Positions 42,671 through 54,316 are shown, numbered from the stretch's first letter. The stretch is DNA of 56,920 bases from Enterobacteriaceae bacterium UBA2655 (GCA_002359495.1 DENB01000010.1:1-56920), one strand, 5' to 3'. Made by a program: numbers and translations. The notes: generated by a model from the letters alone, not told the origin.

Positions 42671-44080
42671 ATGTCCGCTGAACACGTTCTCTCGATGATG
42701 AACGAGCACGAAGTAAAGTTTGTTGACCTGCGTTTTACCGATACTAAAGGTAAAGAACAGCACGTTACTATCCCTGCGCACCAGGTTGGCGATGACTTCT
42801 TCGAAGAAGGCAAAATGTTCGATGGCTCCTCCATCGGCGGTTGGAAAGGCATTAACGAATCAGACATGGTGCTGATGCCGGACGCGACCACTGCGGTAAT
42901 GGACCCGTTCTTTGAAGACCCGACCCTGATCATTCGCTGCGACATCCTTGAGCCAGGCACCATGCAGGGCTACGATCGCGACCCGCGCTCCATCGCCAAA
43001 CGCGCGGAAGATTTCCTGCGTTCTTCCGGCATCGCCGACACCGTACTGTTTGGACCTGAGCCGGAATTCTTCCTGTTCGACGACATCCGTTTCGGTTCTT
43101 CGACTTCCGGCTCGCACGTCGCTATTGACGACGTCGAAGCGGCTTGGAACACCGGTAAAGAGTACGAAGGCGGCAACAAAGGCCACCGTCCGGGCATCAA
43201 AGGCGGCTACTTCCCGGTTCCGCCGGTCGACTCTTCGCAGGACATCCGTTCCGCCATGTGTCTGACCATGGAGCAGATGGGCCTGGTTGTCGAAGCGCAT
43301 CACCACGAAGTCGCGACCGCAGGTCAGAACGAAGTGGCGACCCGCTTCAATACCATGACCAAGAAAGCGGACGAAATTCAGATCTACAAATACGTTGTTC
43401 ACAACGTCGCGCACGCTTACGGCAAAACCGCGACCTTTATGCCAAAACCGATGTTCGGCGATAACGGTTCCGGCATGCACTGCCATATGTCCCTGTCTAA
43501 AGGCGGCACCAACCTGTTTGCCGGCGACAAATACGGCGGCCTGTCTGAAACCGCGCTGTTCTATATCGGCGGCATCATCAAGCACGCTAAAGCGATCAAC
43601 GCCTTGGCTAACCCGACCACCAACTCTTACAAGCGTCTGGTTCCGGGTTACGAAGCGCCAGTTATGCTGGCTTACTCCGCGCGTAACCGTTCCGCGTCAA
43701 TCCGTATCCCGGTTGTCGCCAGCCCGAAAGCGCGTCGTATCGAAGCGCGCTTCCCGGACCCGGCCGCCAACCCGTACCTGGCGTTCACTGCCCTGCTGAT
43801 GGCTGGCCTCGACGGCATCATCAACAAGATCCACCCGGGCGACGCGATGGATAAAAACCTGTATGACCTGCCGCCGGAAGAAGAAGCTGAGATTCCAAAA
43901 GTAGCGGGTTCACTGGAAGAAGCGCTGAATGCCCTGAACGAAGACCGCGAGTTCCTGACCCGCGGCGGCGTATTCACCGACGACGCTATCGATGCTTACA
44001 TCGAACTGCGTAAGTCTGAAAACGACCGCGTTCGCATGACGCCGCACCCGGTAGAGTTCGAGCTTTACTACAGCGTTTAA
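42671..44080 (+). CDS. glnA: Glutamine synthetase type I
   Basis: A 469-residue dodecameric enzyme making glutamine from glutamate, ammonia and [30 protein letters not shown] and FPDPAANPY motifs are intact, and the adenylylation tyrosine lies in [11 protein letters not shown] (about residue 397). A TTG at 42665 opens the frame earlier, but the ATG at 42671 has a proper AGGAG and matches the family. It is regulated by the NtrC/sigma-54 sites upstream. Confidence 0.98.
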   Translation: MSAEHVLSMMNEHEVKFVDLRFTDTKGKEQHVTIPAHQVGDDFFEEGKMFDGSSIGGWKGINESDMVLMPDATTAVMDPFFEDPTLIIRCDILEPGTMQGYDRDPRSIAKRAEDFLRSSGIADTVLFGPEPEFFLFDDIRFGSSTSGSHVAIDDVEAAWNTGKEYEGGNKGHRPGIKGGYFPVPPVDSSQDIRSAMCLTMEQMGLVVEAHHHEVATAGQNEVATRFNTMTKKADEIQIYKYVVHNVAHAYGKTATFMPKPMFGDNGSGMHCHMSLSKGGTNLFAGDKYGGLSETALFYIGGIIKHAKAINALANPTTNSYKRLVPGYEAPVMLAYSARNRSASIRIPVVASPKARRIEARFPDPAANPYLAFTALLMAGLDGIINKIHPGDAMDKNLYDLPPEEEAEIPKVAGSLEEALNALNEDREFLTRGGVFTDDAIDAYIELRKSENDRVRMTPHPVEFELYYSV

Positions 44081-44115
44081 TTTGGTTTGACGCTTTTTGT
44101 TGCCGTGGAACTTTC

Positions 44116-44142
44116 AGCCCATCTTCGGATGGGCTTTTTTCT
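44116..44142 (+). terminator. Terminator after glnA
   Basis: An 8-bp stem AGCCCATC/GATGGGCT with a stabilising TTCG loop and six T. It limits read-through from glnA into glnLG. In E. coli the glnA 3' end yields the sRNA GlnZ, so this 3' region may do likewise. Confidence 0.95.
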
Positions 44143-44190
44143 CCGCGAATTCATCGTTCACGTAACGAGCCGCTGGCTTAATGATGACAA

Positions 44191-44207
44191 TGCACCAGAG
44201 CGGTGCA
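44191..44207. promoter_or_regulatory. NtrC operator of glnL
   Basis: TGCACCAGAGCGGTGCA is a perfect match to the NtrC consensus TGCACC-N5-GGTGCA, 13 bases before the glnL ATG. In E. coli a site at this place represses the glnL promoter. Confidence 0.88.
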
Positions 44208-44219
44208 GAGGAACGCTGT

Positions 44220-45269
44220 ATGGCAACTGGCACGCTGCCCGATGCTGGGCAGATTCTCAACTCCCTGATTAACAGTATTTTGCTGGTCGATGACGACCTG
44301 GTCATCCGCTACGCTAATCCGGCTGCGCAGCAATTACTGGCACAAAGCTCACGGAAACTGTTCGGCACGCCGCTTCCTGATTTGATCGGCTACTTTTCGC
44401 TGAACATCGATGTGATGCGCGAGAGTCTTGCAGCCGGCCAGGGATTTACCGACAGCGAAGTGACCTTAGTGGTGGACGGCCGCGCGCATATTATGTCGCT
44501 GACGGCGCAACGTCTGCCGGATGGCTTACTCCTGCTGGAAATGGCGCCGATGGATAATCAGCGCCGCCTCAGTCAGGAACAGATACAGCACGCGCAGCAG
44601 GTAGCCGCCCGCGATTTGGTCCGCGGTCTGGCGCATGAAATTAAAAATCCGCTGGGCGGTTTACGCGGCGCGGCGCAGCTGCTCTCCCGAGCGTTGCCCG
44701 ATCCGTCGCTGAACGAATACACCAAAGTCATTATTGAACAGGCGGATCGGCTAAGAAATCTGGTCGACCGGTTGCTGGGGCCGCAGCAGCCCGGCATGCA
44801 CGTCACGCAAAGCATTCATCAGGTGGCTGAGCGCGTAGTGAACCTGGTGTCGATGGAGCTGCCGGAAAACGTCTCGCTGGTGCGTGATTACGATCCCAGC
44901 CTGCCGGAGCTGCCGCACGACCCGGATCAAATTGAACAGGTTCTGCTTAATATCGTGCGCAACGCGCTGCAGGCATTAGGCGAAGAGGGCGGCACCATTG
45001 TTTTACGCACCCGCACGGCGTTTCAGTTAACGCTGCACGGCGCGCGTTATCGCCTGGTCGCCCGCATCGATATTGAAGATGACGGCCCCGGCATTCCGGC
45101 TCAGCTACAGGATACGCTGTTCTATCCCATGGTGAGCGGACGCGAAGGCGGCACCGGACTGGGTCTGTCGATCGCCCGTAGCCTGATCGATCAGCATTCA
45201 GGAAAAATAGAGTTTAACAGTTGGCCCGGTCATACCGAATTCTCGGTTTACCTGCCCATTCGCCAGTGA
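44220..45269 (+). CDS. glnL: Nitrogen sensor histidine kinase NtrB
   Basis: A 349-residue cytoplasmic kinase that phosphorylates NtrC when nitrogen is limiting and, with PII, dephosphorylates it. An N-terminal PAS domain (about 15-120) is followed by [15 protein letters not shown] HisKA (about H139) and an ATPase domain ([18 protein letters not shown]). The ATG at 44220 with AGAGGAA upstream gives the E. coli length; the frame also has an earlier ATG at 44181 that overlaps the NtrC operator. Confidence 0.97.
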   Translation: MATGTLPDAGQILNSLINSILLVDDDLVIRYANPAAQQLLAQSSRKLFGTPLPDLIGYFSLNIDVMRESLAAGQGFTDSEVTLVVDGRAHIMSLTAQRLPDGLLLLEMAPMDNQRRLSQEQIQHAQQVAARDLVRGLAHEIKNPLGGLRGAAQLLSRALPDPSLNEYTKVIIEQADRLRNLVDRLLGPQQPGMHVTQSIHQVAERVVNLVSMELPENVSLVRDYDPSLPELPHDPDQIEQVLLNIVRNALQALGEEGGTIVLRTRTAFQLTLHGARYRLVARIDIEDDGPGIPAQLQDTLFYPMVSGREGGTGLGLSIARSLIDQHSGKIEFNSWPGHTEFSVYLPIRQ

Positions 45270-45276
45270 GGTTTCT

Positions 45277-46686
<1,410 letters not shown>

Positions 46687-46703
46687 CCGTCAAACCCGCA
46701 AAG

Positions 46704-46734
46704 GCGGAGCAGCGCCTGCTGCTCCGCTGTTTTA
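46704..46734. terminator. Terminator between glnG and hemN
   Basis: A 10-bp perfect stem GCGGAGCAGC/GCTGCTCCGC with a four-base loop, then TGTTTTAT. It lies between convergent genes and its T tract serves glnG. Confidence 0.88.
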
Positions 46735-48105
46735 TATCACCCGGGAAAACTGCTGCATGCGCGCTTTTTGACGCAGGTAACGATCGAAGCACATGCAGAT
46801 ATTGCGGATCAACAGTCGACCGCGAGGCGTTACCTGTAAACCGGCGTCATTGCGCGCCACTAGCCCGTCAGTCGCCAGCGGCGCCAGCAGCGCCAAATCC
46901 TCGGCAAAGTACTCTTCGAAGCGAATCGCCCACTGCGCCTCTATGGCCTGGTAATCGAGCGCGAAGTTGCAGATCAGCGTCTTAATCACGTCACGTCGCA
47001 GGCAGTCGTCGCGGCTCAGCGCCAACCCGCGCCATAACCCGTTTCCTTGCTCTTCTACGCTGGCGTACCAGGCCTTCAGCTCTTTCTGGTTCTGAGCGTA
47101 GCTGTCACCGATCATGCTGATTGCCGATACGCCCAGGCCGAGCAGGTCGCTGTCGCCTTGGGTAGTATAGCCCTGAAAATTGCGGTGCAGCTGGCCGCTG
47201 CGCTGCGCTATCGCCAGCTCATCCTGCGGCCGGGCGAAGTGATCCATACCGATAAACTGATAGCCCTGCTGCGTCAACGTTTCAATGGTCTGTTGCAGGA
47301 TAGCGAGCTTCTGCTGCGCGTCGGGAAGGTCCGCCTGCTTGATTTTACGCTGCGCAGCAAACAGAGCGGGAAGATGCGCATAGTTAAAAACGCTGAGCCG
47401 ATCGGGATTCAGTTCAATCACTTTCGTCAGGGTAAAGGCGAAGCTTTCTGGCGTCTGTTTCGGCAGGCCATAAATCAGATCGATATTGGCGGAAGCGAAG
47501 CCCAGTTCGCGCGCGCGTTGCATCAGCGCAAAGATAAATGGCTCATCCTGTACCCGGTTAACCTGCTGCTGAACCTCTTTGTTGAAGTCCTGCACACCCA
47601 TGCTGAGTCGGTTAAAACCCTGCACGCGTAAATGATCCAGTACATCAAGCTCGATCTCGCGCGGATCGACCTCAATCGACATCTCCGCGTCCGCCTCAAA
47701 ATGAAACTGCTGTTTCAGCAGTCTGACCAGACGGGTAATCTGCGTTTTATTCAAAAAGGTGGGTGTGCCGCCGCCCCAGTGCAGCTGTTTGACGCGGCGC
47801 TGGCTGAACAACGGGGCGCGCTGACGAATCTCCTGCTCCAGCACGTCCAGATAGCGATCCGCTTTCTGGTACTGCCGCGTGACGATTTTATTGCAGCCGC
47901 AGAAATAGCAGAGCCGGTGGCAAAAAGGGATATGAATATAGAGCGACAGCGGCCGTTCAGGATAGCGCGCCACGGCATGCAAAAAATCGGCTTCGCCGAA
48001 GCTCTCGCTGAATTCCAGCGCGGTGGGATAGGAGGTATAGCGCGGACCGGCGTAATTGTATTTTTCAATCAGCGCCTGGTCCCACTCGATCTGCTGCGAT
48101 GACAT
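46732..48105 (-). CDS. hemN: Oxygen-independent coproporphyrinogen III oxidase
   Basis: A 457-residue radical-SAM enzyme converting coproporphyrinogen III to protoporphyrinogen IX in anaerobic haem synthesis. The 4Fe-4S cluster cysteines are C62, C66 and C69 in FCHRLCYFCGC, with C71 next to them. GGGTPTFL is intact. AGGAG lies inside the end of the preceding small ORF, so the two are translationally coupled. Confidence 0.97.
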   Translation of the reverse strand: MSSQQIEWDQALIEKYNYAGPRYTSYPTALEFSESFGEADFLHAVARYPERPLSLYIHIPFCHRLCYFCGCNKIVTRQYQKADRYLDVLEQEIRQRAPLFSQRRVKQLHWGGGTPTFLNKTQITRLVRLLKQQFHFEADAEMSIEVDPREIELDVLDHLRVQGFNRLSMGVQDFNKEVQQQVNRVQDEPFIFALMQRARELGFASANIDLIYGLPKQTPESFAFTLTKVIELNPDRLSVFNYAHLPALFAAQRKIKQADLPDAQQKLAILQQTIETLTQQGYQFIGMDHFARPQDELAIAQRSGQLHRNFQGYTTQGDSDLLGLGVSAISMIGDSYAQNQKELKAWYASVEEQGNGLWRGLALSRDDCLRRDVIKTLICNFALDYQAIEAQWAIRFEEYFAEDLALLAPLATDGLVARNDAGLQVTPRGRLLIRNICMCFDRYLRQKARMQQFSRVI

Positions 48106-48107
48106 AT

Positions 48108-48284
48108 CTACTCCTTGCGGTGACGACGTCTGAAAAAGGGCCGCGCTGCAGAAGAGGAAAGAGGTCGATGGTGTTGAGCCCGACGCAAACGCGACTTCAG
48201 ACGCGACAGCCGCCGTAGTTTAATCAATAACCAGAGCAGATAACATGTCAGCAGAAACGCGAAAATTGATCCAAGCCAAAGCAT
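48108..48284 (-). CDS. 58-residue single-pass membrane protein ORF between yihI and hemN
   Basis: The frame starts at ATG 48284 with AGG nine bases upstream and ends at TAG two bases before hemN. The N-terminal 21 residues, MLWLGSIFAFLLTCYLLWLL and I, form one membrane helix, followed by a strongly basic tail (RLRRAQHHRP, FFRRRHRKE). The hemN ribosome binding site is inside its last codons. In vibrios and relatives a DUF2489 membrane protein sits in this same place between yihI and hemN; this may be a reduced version, which is inference. Function unknown. Confidence 0.65.
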   Translation of the reverse strand: MLWLGSIFAFLLTCYLLWLLIKLRRLSRLKSRLRRAQHHRPLSSSAARPFFRRRHRKE

Positions 48285-48340
48285 AGGTAAATACCTGTTT
48301 AGCGCGGCATGCGCCGCAACGCATGCCGATCAATTCAGTC

Positions 48341-48856
48341 TTAGTTGCCTTTCAGCAGACGCAGCATGTCCTCTTCGGCCTGCTCGTCATCCGCATCATC
48401 GTCCAGCTGGATGCCCAGCTCTTCCATCAGCACATCGATACGATCCAGGGTTTCATCCAGCCAGGCCTGATCTTCCGCGGAGAGCGCATCGCCGTTTTCC
48501 AGACGATCCAGCAGAGCGTCAAGACGCTGGTCATTTTCCAGCGTCTCCAGCTCTTCCGCCGGCGACAGAGCCGCTTTTTTCGGCTGCGTCGCTGGCTTCG
48601 GCTGCGCGGCGGGCTTTTTCACGCTTTGTCCTTCCGCCACCAGCGGAATCGGTTTTTTACTGCCGATACGGGGATCTTTCGCTTTCGCATCGCCCCGCTT
48701 GTTCTGGCTTTGCGCTTCAGGATGCGCGCGGCTGCCGGAAGCATGGCCGCGATGTTTCTTATCGCGTTTGCGCTCGCGCGCTTCATTATTTAAATCTTCA
48801 CGCGATTTACGTTTAGCGGCGGGCTTGCCGCGCGCGGCTCGTGCAGGTTGCTTCAT
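48341..48856 (-). CDS. yihI: YihI, activator of Der GTPase
   Basis: A 171-residue protein that stimulates the GTPase of the ribosome-assembly factor Der. The first half is very basic and low in order ([19 protein letters not shown]), and the second is acidic and helical ([31 protein letters not shown]). Size is as in E. coli (169). It heads the yihI-small ORF-hemN group. Confidence 0.95.
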   Translation of the reverse strand: MKQPARAARGKPAAKRKSREDLNNEARERKRDKKHRGHASGSRAHPEAQSQNKRGDAKAKDPRIGSKKPIPLVAEGQSVKKPAAQPKPATQPKKAALSPAEELETLENDQRLDALLDRLENGDALSAEDQAWLDETLDRIDVLMEELGIQLDDDADDEQAEEDMLRLLKGN

Positions 48857-48920
48857 GGTATCCAGTCTCGGCGTTTTTCAATCAGTATAGAATTGCGGCG
48901 AAATCTAGCAGAAAGCCGAC

Positions 48921-49150
48921 CAAGAAAAAAGGCGACAGCATCTGCTGTCGCCTTTTTTCGCACCTTCCTGTGAAGGAAACGCTCATCGAATCCATTCCGG
49001 CTCGCAACGTCCCGGTTTATCCTGCGCCTGCTCTTGTCCTGAGAGTATCCTTTTCCCTGTTGGCCGTTCCCTTGACCCCTTCCTACTCCTTCGCTCCTTA
49101 TCGTCCTGACGTTCCTGAGCGCATCCTCCTGATGGGTGCTGCCGTGCACT
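48921..49150 (-). ncRNA. csrC: CsrC-type sRNA, CsrA-sequestering
   Basis: Located between yihI and engB as in E. coli. The minus strand carries about 16 GGA motifs in 200 bases, many as CAGGA or AAGGA, which are CsrA binding sites. It ends in the strong hairpin GGCGACAG...CTGTCGCC (48931-48952) followed by six T, very like the E. coli CsrC terminator. A TTGTGG (49185-49180) and TACAGT (49163-49158) spaced 16 place the 5' end near 49150. Exact ends are estimates. It titrates CsrA and so affects carbon storage and biofilm. Confidence 0.88.
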
Positions 49151-49180
49151 GACAACAACTGTAGACCAACCGGCAAAACC

Positions 49181-49197
49181 CACAAGTCGCACTTGTG
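49181..49197. promoter_or_regulatory. Palindrome overlapping the csrC promoter
   Basis: CACAAGT-CGC-ACTTGTG is a perfect 7-3-7 inverted repeat that overlaps the proposed -35. It resembles but does not match the GacA/UvrY box TGTAAG-N6-CTTACA, since the spacing and outer bases differ. A UvrY or other regulator site is possible. Confidence 0.4.
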
Positions 49198-49408
49198 CAA
49201 AATTCAGGTTAATCCCTAGGCGGAAATCAAATAATTATTTGAATAATAAAGAATAAAATAATAAAAAATAGTTTGAAGCACAGCGGCGAGGGACAGCACG
49301 TATCGCACATTTTTACTAAAATTTCACCGGCGAAGCCTTCGGGCACTTTCGCGTCATAACAGGTATAATCAGCGCTATTGCCCTGAATACAGCTTCCGGA
49401 GTCTTACC

Positions 49409-50050
49409 TTGTCTTCACTGAACTATCATGTCACCCATTTCGTCACCAGCGCGCCTGATATCCGCCACCTGCCTGCGGATACCGGTATCGAAGTGGCTTT
49501 TGCCGGACGCTCTAACGCAGGCAAATCCAGCGCGCTGAATACGCTTACCAATCAGAAAAACCTGGCGCGCACCAGTAAAACGCCAGGACGCACCCAGCTG
49601 ATTAACCTGTTTGAAGTCGTGGAAGGCAAACGTCTCGTCGACCTGCCCGGCTACGGCTACGCCGAAGTGCCGGAAGAGATGAAGCGCAAATGGCAGCGCG
49701 CGCTGGGCGAATATTTGCAAATGCGCGACGCGCTGAAGGGTTTAGTGGTGCTGATGGATATCCGCCATCCGCTGAAAGATCTTGATCAGCAGATGATTCA
49801 ATGGGCGGTAGAGAGCCAGATTCCGGTGCTGGTGCTGCTGACGAAAGCGGACAAGCTGGCATCGGGTGCGCGCAAAGCGCAACTGAATAGGGTGCGCGAA
49901 GCCTCGCTGGCTTTTATGGGCGACGTTCAGGTGGAGATGTTCTCTTCGCTGAAGAAAATCGGCGTTGATAAGTTGCGCAACAAACTTGATGTCTGGTTCA
50001 GCTATTCAGCGTTTGCTGAAGAAGAGATTCAGCCGGAAGAAACGCCTTAA
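49409..50050 (+). CDS. engB: Ribosome-assembly GTPase EngB (YihA/YsxC)
   Basis: A 213-residue GTPase needed for large-subunit maturation. G1 [10 protein letters not shown]3 [11 protein letters not shown] and G4 TKAD are intact. The start is a TTG at 49409 with GGAG eight bases upstream. The N-terminus and length correspond to E. coli YihA. Confidence 0.96.
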   Translation: MSSLNYHVTHFVTSAPDIRHLPADTGIEVAFAGRSNAGKSSALNTLTNQKNLARTSKTPGRTQLINLFEVVEGKRLVDLPGYGYAEVPEEMKRKWQRALGEYLQMRDALKGLVVLMDIRHPLKDLDQQMIQWAVESQIPVLVLLTKADKLASGARKAQLNRVREASLAFMGDVQVEMFSSLKKIGVDKLRNKLDVWFSYSAFAEEEIQPEETP

Positions 50051-50087
50051 TAAGGACAAGTCTTACTCTTTTCCAGAAACCGCCCCA

Positions 50088-50195
50088 TAAAAAACGCCCC
50101 AGTCACAGCGTGACTGGGGCGGCTAATATTCAGCCAAATCCGATTACGTGAAGTAAAAGGTCTGAAAGATAGAACATCTTACCTCTGTACCCTAC
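50088..50195 (-). ncRNA. spf: Spot 42 sRNA
   Basis: A 108-base RNA between engB and polA, in the E. coli position and orientation. The 5' end reads GTAGGGTACAGAGGTAAGAT, and the 3' hairpin pairs GCCCCAGTCA with TGACTGGGGC before six T; most of the internal sequence agrees with the E. coli RNA as known. A -10 TAAAGT (50208-50203) and a -35 TTGTGG (50230-50225) are spaced 16. A TGTGA half-site further upstream is too weak to claim as a CRP site. It represses secondary carbon metabolism under CRP control. Confidence 0.97.
50130..50177 (-). CDS. spfP: SpfP, 15-residue peptide encoded in Spot 42
   Basis: Within Spot 42, AGAGGTAAG precedes an ATG and the frame reads MFYLSDLLLHVIGFG then TGA. In E. 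coli and Salmonella the same frame is reported to make a peptide that acts on CRP, so the RNA is dual-function. Confidence 0.8.
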   Translation of the reverse strand: MFYLSDLLLHVIGFG

Positions 50196-50421
50196 GCCTT
50201 AAACTTTACCTGATTTTCTCAGGCCCACAAAGAATTTTTTGTGGTTAATTTGCATCAGATAACATCTTTTTTACCAGGTTCATCACAAAATTGTTCTCCG
50301 CCTGTAGTCTAATGGCGAAAAAAATGCTTAGCGTTGAATCAGTTAGAAAAAGGCGTTCTGACAGGACCTTTTCAGAAAAGGCTGAACCGATTAACCAAAG
50401 GGATTTCTTATAGCTGAGGTC

Positions 50422-50446
50422 GGGCGCGTTTTTTCAGAACGCGCCC
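50422..50446 (-). terminator. Hairpin after polA
   Basis: GGGCGCGTT pairs with AACGCGCCC over nine positions with a seven-base loop, 22 bases after the polA stop. On the minus strand it is followed by GACC, not a T run, so termination efficiency is unclear. Confidence 0.6.
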
Positions 50447-50467
50447 TGAAAATGCAGTGCCAGCCGC

Positions 50468-53254
50468 TTAGTGCGCCTGATCCCAGTTGTCGCCTACGCC
50501 GACTTCAACTTGCAGCGGAACGTCCAGCTTCATGCTGTTTTCCATCAAATAACGAATTTTTTTGCTGGCCTCTTCGACTGCATCCGCATTGATTTCAAAT
50601 ACCAGTTCATCGTGTACCTGCATAATCATCTTCACCGCGTCGGATTTCTCCTGCCGCAGCCAGGCGTCGACGTCAATCATGGCGCGTTTGATGATATCGG
50701 CTGCGGTGCCCTGCATCGGGGCGTTGATCGCGGCGCGCTCTGCCGCTTTACGGCGTATCGCGTTGCTGGATTTGATATCCGGCAGCCAGAGACGACGTCC
50801 GTCCAGCGTCTCAACGTAGCCTTTCTCCGCCGCCAGCTGACGCGTATTTTCCATGTAACGTAAAACGCCGGGATAACGTTCGAAGTAGAGATCCATATAT
50901 TTCTTCGCTTCGCCGGCGCCGATGCTGAGCTGACGGGAAAGCCCAAATGCGCTCATGCCATAGATCAGCCCAAAGTTGATCGCTTTGGCGCTGCGGCGCT
51001 GCTCGCCGGTCACTTTTTCCAGCGCCATGCCAAATACCTCCGCCGCCGTGGCGCGGTGAATATCTTCTCCCTCCGCAAACGCGTCCAGCAGTCCCTTATC
51101 CTGAGAAAGGTGCGCCATGATGCGCAGTTCGATTTGCGAATAGTCTGCCGCCACGATGCGATTGCCCTCCGCCGCCACGAAGGCCTGACGAATGCGCCGC
51201 CCCTCGTCGTTGCGCACCGGAATATTTTGCAGGTTCGGATCGGTTGAAGAAAGACGCCCGGTCGCGGTTACCGCCTGGTGATAAGAGGTATGCACGCGTC
51301 CGCTGACGGGATTGATCATCTGCGGCAGCTTATCGGTATAGGTCGATTTCAGCTTGGAGAGGCCGCGATGCTCCAGAATGACCTTCGGCAGAGGATAATC
51401 CAACGCCAGTTCAGCAAGCACCTCTTCACTGGTGGAAGGCGCGCCGCCCGGCGTTTTTTTCGTCGGCTTGATACCCTGCTTTTCAAACAGGATCGTTTGC
51501 AGCTGTTTCGTCGAGGAGAGATTGAACGGCTCGCCCGCCAGCTCATGCGCTTTCTCTTCCAGCTCGGCCAGCCGCGTGGTCAGCTCCTGAGAATGTTTAG
51601 CGAGGATAGCCTGATCGATTAAAACGCCGTTGCGCTCGACGCGTGAAATTACCGTCAGCAGCGGCATTTCAATCTCTTCGAAAACTTTTTTCGGCCCGCT
51701 GGCCTGCTCCAGCTCCGGCCACATTTTAAGATGAAGCTGGAGCGTAACGTCGGCATCTTCCGCCGCGTAGTGCGCCGCCTGAACGACGTCGATCTGATTA
51801 AAGGTGAGCTGGTTTTTGCCTTTGCCGGCAACCTCCTCAAAGGTAACGGTCTTATGCTTCAGCCAGCGTTTAGAGAGGCTGTCCATGTCATGTTTGCCCG
51901 CCACGCTGTTAAGCATGTAGGACTCAAGCATGGTATCGAACTTGATGCCGTCCAGCTCAATGTCGTAATTCTTAAGCACGCCGCGATCGTACTTGAGGTT
52001 TTGTCCGACCTTGAACAGCTTTTTATCTTCCAGCAGCGGTTTAAGTCGCTGCAAGACCTTATCGCGATCCAGCTGCGGCGGGGCGCCAAGATAATCATGG
52101 GCGACCGGCAGGTAAGCCGCTTCGCCAGGCGCGACCGCGAGCGCAATCCCGACGATATTGGCGCTCAGAGTATCCAGCGAGTCGGTTTCCAGATCGAAAG
52201 CGAAAACGTCGCTCTTTTTGAGCTTTTCAAGCCAGGCGCCAAATGTCTCGTCATCGAGAATAGTGACATAGCCGTCCGCAGAGAGAATGCTGGCGGTTTC
52301 CGGCTGCTCAGCCGCCTCTTCCGCCAGAGCCTGTTGCGCCTGCGGATTGCTTTTTTTACCTTGCAGCCATTTCCCTTCGTGCAGATCCGTCAGCCAGCGA
52401 CGGAATTCATAACGGGTAAACAGGGCGTCCAGAGCGTCGATGTCCGGTTCGTTTACCGTCAACTGCTTGCAGGTTTGCTCAAGTTCTACGTCGGTTTTAA
52501 TCGTGGCCAGCTGATAAGAGAGAAAGGCGACCTCTTTATTTTGCTCAAGCTTAGCCGCCATGGTTTTTGCGCCGCGGAAAGCGAGATCGGCAACCTTATC
52601 CAGGTTGTCGTAAATCGATGTCATGCCGCCCAGGCCCTGTAACAACGCCTGCGCCGTTTTTTCGCCTACGCCCGGTACGCCGGGAATGTTATCCGAAGAG
52701 TCGCCCATCAGCGCCAGGTAATCAATAATAAGCGCAGGCGGGATGCCATACTTCTGTTCAACCTCTTCCGGGCCGAGGATCGTATTATTCATGGTGTTGA
52801 TCAGGGTAATGTTCGGCGAAACCAGCTGTGCCATATCTTTATCGCCCGTACTGATCAGTACCGCGCGGCCTTTTTTTTCAGCTTCCAGCGCCAGCGTCCC
52901 GATTACGTCGTCCGCTTCCACGCCGCTGACGGCCAGCAGCGGAAGTCCCATCGCTTTCACCATTTCATGCAGCGGACCGGTCTGGGCGCGCAGGTCGTCC
53001 GGCATCGGAGGGCGGTGGGATTTATAATTCTCAAACAGCTCATCCCTGAAAGTTTTCCCTTTAGCATCGAAGACCACAGCCACATGGCTCGGTTTATATT
53101 GCGTCAGCAGGCTTTTCAACATGTTGAGCACACCATACATGGCGCCGGTCGGCTCGCCCGCGCTGTTGGTCAGCGGGGGGAAAGCATGATATGCGCGGTA
53201 CAGGTAAGATGAGCCGTCAACCAGAATCAGGGGATTGTCTGCGATTTGCGCCAT
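50468..53254 (-). CDS. polA: DNA polymerase I
   Basis: A 928-residue enzyme, same length as E. coli. The 5'-3' exonuclease (about 1-320; [21 protein letters not shown]), the 3'-5' exonuclease (about 325-515; [11 protein letters not shown] with D and E metal ligands) and the polymerase domain (about 520-928; DYSQIELRI motif A and [10 protein letters not shown] motif C) are all intact. It fills gaps in replication and repair. The start ATG at 53254 has AAAACAG-type sequence upstream without a strong ribosome binding site. Confidence 0.98.
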   Translation of the reverse strand: MAQIADNPLILVDGSSYLYRAYHAFPPLTNSAGEPTGAMYGVLNMLKSLLTQYKPSHVAVVFDAKGKTFRDELFENYKSHRPPMPDDLRAQTGPLHEMVKAMGLPLLAVSGVEADDVIGTLALEAEKKGRAVLISTGDKDMAQLVSPNITLINTMNNTILGPEEVEQKYGIPPALIIDYLALMGDSSDNIPGVPGVGEKTAQALLQGLGGMTSIYDNLDKVADLAFRGAKTMAAKLEQNKEVAFLSYQLATIKTDVELEQTCKQLTVNEPDIDALDALFTRYEFRRWLTDLHEGKWLQGKKSNPQAQQALAEEAAEQPETASILSADGYVTILDDETFGAWLEKLKKSDVFAFDLETDSLDTLSANIVGIALAVAPGEAAYLPVAHDYLGAPPQLDRDKVLQRLKPLLEDKKLFKVGQNLKYDRGVLKNYDIELDGIKFDTMLESYMLNSVAGKHDMDSLSKRWLKHKTVTFEEVAGKGKNQLTFNQIDVVQAAHYAAEDADVTLQLHLKMWPELEQASGPKKVFEEIEMPLLTVISRVERNGVLIDQAILAKHSQELTTRLAELEEKAHELAGEPFNLSSTKQLQTILFEKQGIKPTKKTPGGAPSTSEEVLAELALDYPLPKVILEHRGLSKLKSTYTDKLPQMINPVSGRVHTSYHQAVTATGRLSSTDPNLQNIPVRNDEGRRIRQAFVAAEGNRIVAADYSQIELRIMAHLSQDKGLLDAFAEGEDIHRATAAEVFGMALEKVTGEQRRSAKAINFGLIYGMSAFGLSRQLSIGAGEAKKYMDLYFERYPGVLRYMENTRQLAAEKGYVETLDGRRLWLPDIKSSNAIRRKAAERAAINAPMQGTAADIIKRAMIDVDAWLRQEKSDAVKMIMQVHDELVFEINADAVEEASKKIRYLMENSMKLDVPLQVEVGVGDNWDQAH

Positions 53255-53384
53255 AGGTTTCTGTTTTCTTCGTTAGCCATAGGTAAGTCTATAAGGATGC
53301 CACAGCTTAGCGAGAATGTTGAATTTGCGCAGGCATTACAGCGAAATTTTCGCGCGCACTGGAACGGGATCGCAAGGATCAACC

Positions 53385-53393
53385 TGTGGATAA
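53385..53393 (-). promoter_or_regulatory. Consensus DnaA box upstream of polA
   Basis: TGTGGATAA on the plus strand, that is TTATCCACA on the minus strand, matches the strongest DnaA box consensus at all nine bases. It lies 131 bases upstream of the polA start and could tie polA expression to DnaA, or be chance. Confidence 0.6.
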
Positions 53394-53611
53394 CTTTGTG
53401 TGTAAAAATCATAACGTATTGTTATTTACGTTAATACTATTTAATTTACACTGTAAAATGCTTTACAAACAAAGCATTACCTATTTTCCGTGAGCTGGGA
53501 TGGCTTTTTAATGACATAAAGTCCGATGTGGATATTAAATTAATGCTTAAAAAATCTATTACTGGTTCGCATTATTTTCAACGCTAAGAATGTCGCTTTT
53601 TCCAGCCGCAG

Positions 53612-53639
53612 AAATTAAAAACGCCGGCATTGCCGGCGT
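53612..53639 (-). terminator. Terminator of dsbA
   Basis: An 8-bp stem ACGCCGGC/GCCGGCGT with a three-base loop is followed on the minus strand by TTTTAATTTC. It lies 22 bases after the dsbA stop. Confidence 0.9.
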
Positions 53640-53660
53640 GAAAAACGTAACGCGCTGCGG

Positions 53661-54290
53661 TTATTTTTTATCAACAAGGAATTTAACGACGTTGGCATAA
53701 TCAGCAACAAAGTTATCCATTGAGCTGGTATCAAGCCCGCCGTTATTTACCATATATTTGCCGTTTACAAATATTGCCGGTACGCCGCGCAGGTCGACAT
53801 CCGCCGCCGCCTTTTGCTGCTGTGCGACCAGCGCTTTTACCGCAAAGCTATTCCATGCCGCATCATAGTCGCCGGAAGAGATGCCTGCAGCCTTAATAAA
53901 GGTCTCTTTCAGGCTGGCTGCGTCAGTAATGGTTTGCGTTTTTTGGATGCCGTCGAAAATCGGCGCGGTAACTTTATCTTCTACGCCCAGCGCCATTGCG
54001 ACTGCCCACGCCTGGGTAACAACCGGACCGAGATCGCCGCCGAGGAAATCGACGTGGTATTTAGTGATCTTAACGTTGTCAGTCAGGTTTTTCTTTACCG
54101 CATCGCTGACATGATAAATACGTTCGAACTGGTAGCAGTGCGGGCAGAAAAAAGAGAAGAACTCCATGACCTGAGGCTCGCCTGCCACAGGCTTCTGCAG
54201 GCTTACATACTGTTTGCCATCGGTGAATTGTGCAGCGGAGGCGCTGAAAGCCAGCATCAGACCAACCAGCGCGAACCAAATCTTTTTCAT
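53661..54290 (-). CDS. dsbA: Periplasmic thiol:disulfide oxidoreductase DsbA
   Basis: A 209-residue thioredoxin-fold oxidase that introduces disulfides into exported proteins. The signal peptide is residues 1-19 (SASA/AQFTD). The active site CPHC is at 49-52 (C30 and C33 of the mature protein), and the cis-proline loop is GVPAIF. It is likely to assist folding of the exported chitinase and other secretion components. It follows srkA in an operon. Confidence 0.97.
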   Translation of the reverse strand: MKKIWFALVGLMLAFSASAAQFTDGKQYVSLQKPVAGEPQVMEFFSFFCPHCYQFERIYHVSDAVKKNLTDNVKITKYHVDFLGGDLGPVVTQAWAVAMALGVEDKVTAPIFDGIQKTQTITDAASLKETFIKAAGISSGDYDAAWNSFAVKALVAQQQKAAADVDLRGVPAIFVNGKYMVNNGGLDTSSMDNFVADYANVVKFLVDKK

Positions 54291-54316
54291 TGGGAAAAAT
54301 TCTCCTGACTTCTACA

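Larger units (their letters stand above)
53255..53660. promoter_or_regulatory. polA upstream region and dsbA 3' region
   Basis: About 400 bases holding the polA promoter and the dsbA terminator. It contains a consensus DnaA box at 53385-53393. No gene was seen. The middle part (about 53400-53580) is AT-rich. Confidence 0.55.

Noticed and set aside
50281..50330. CRP site for spf
   Set aside because: TGTGA is present but the second half-site is poor, so it cannot be claimed from sequence alone.
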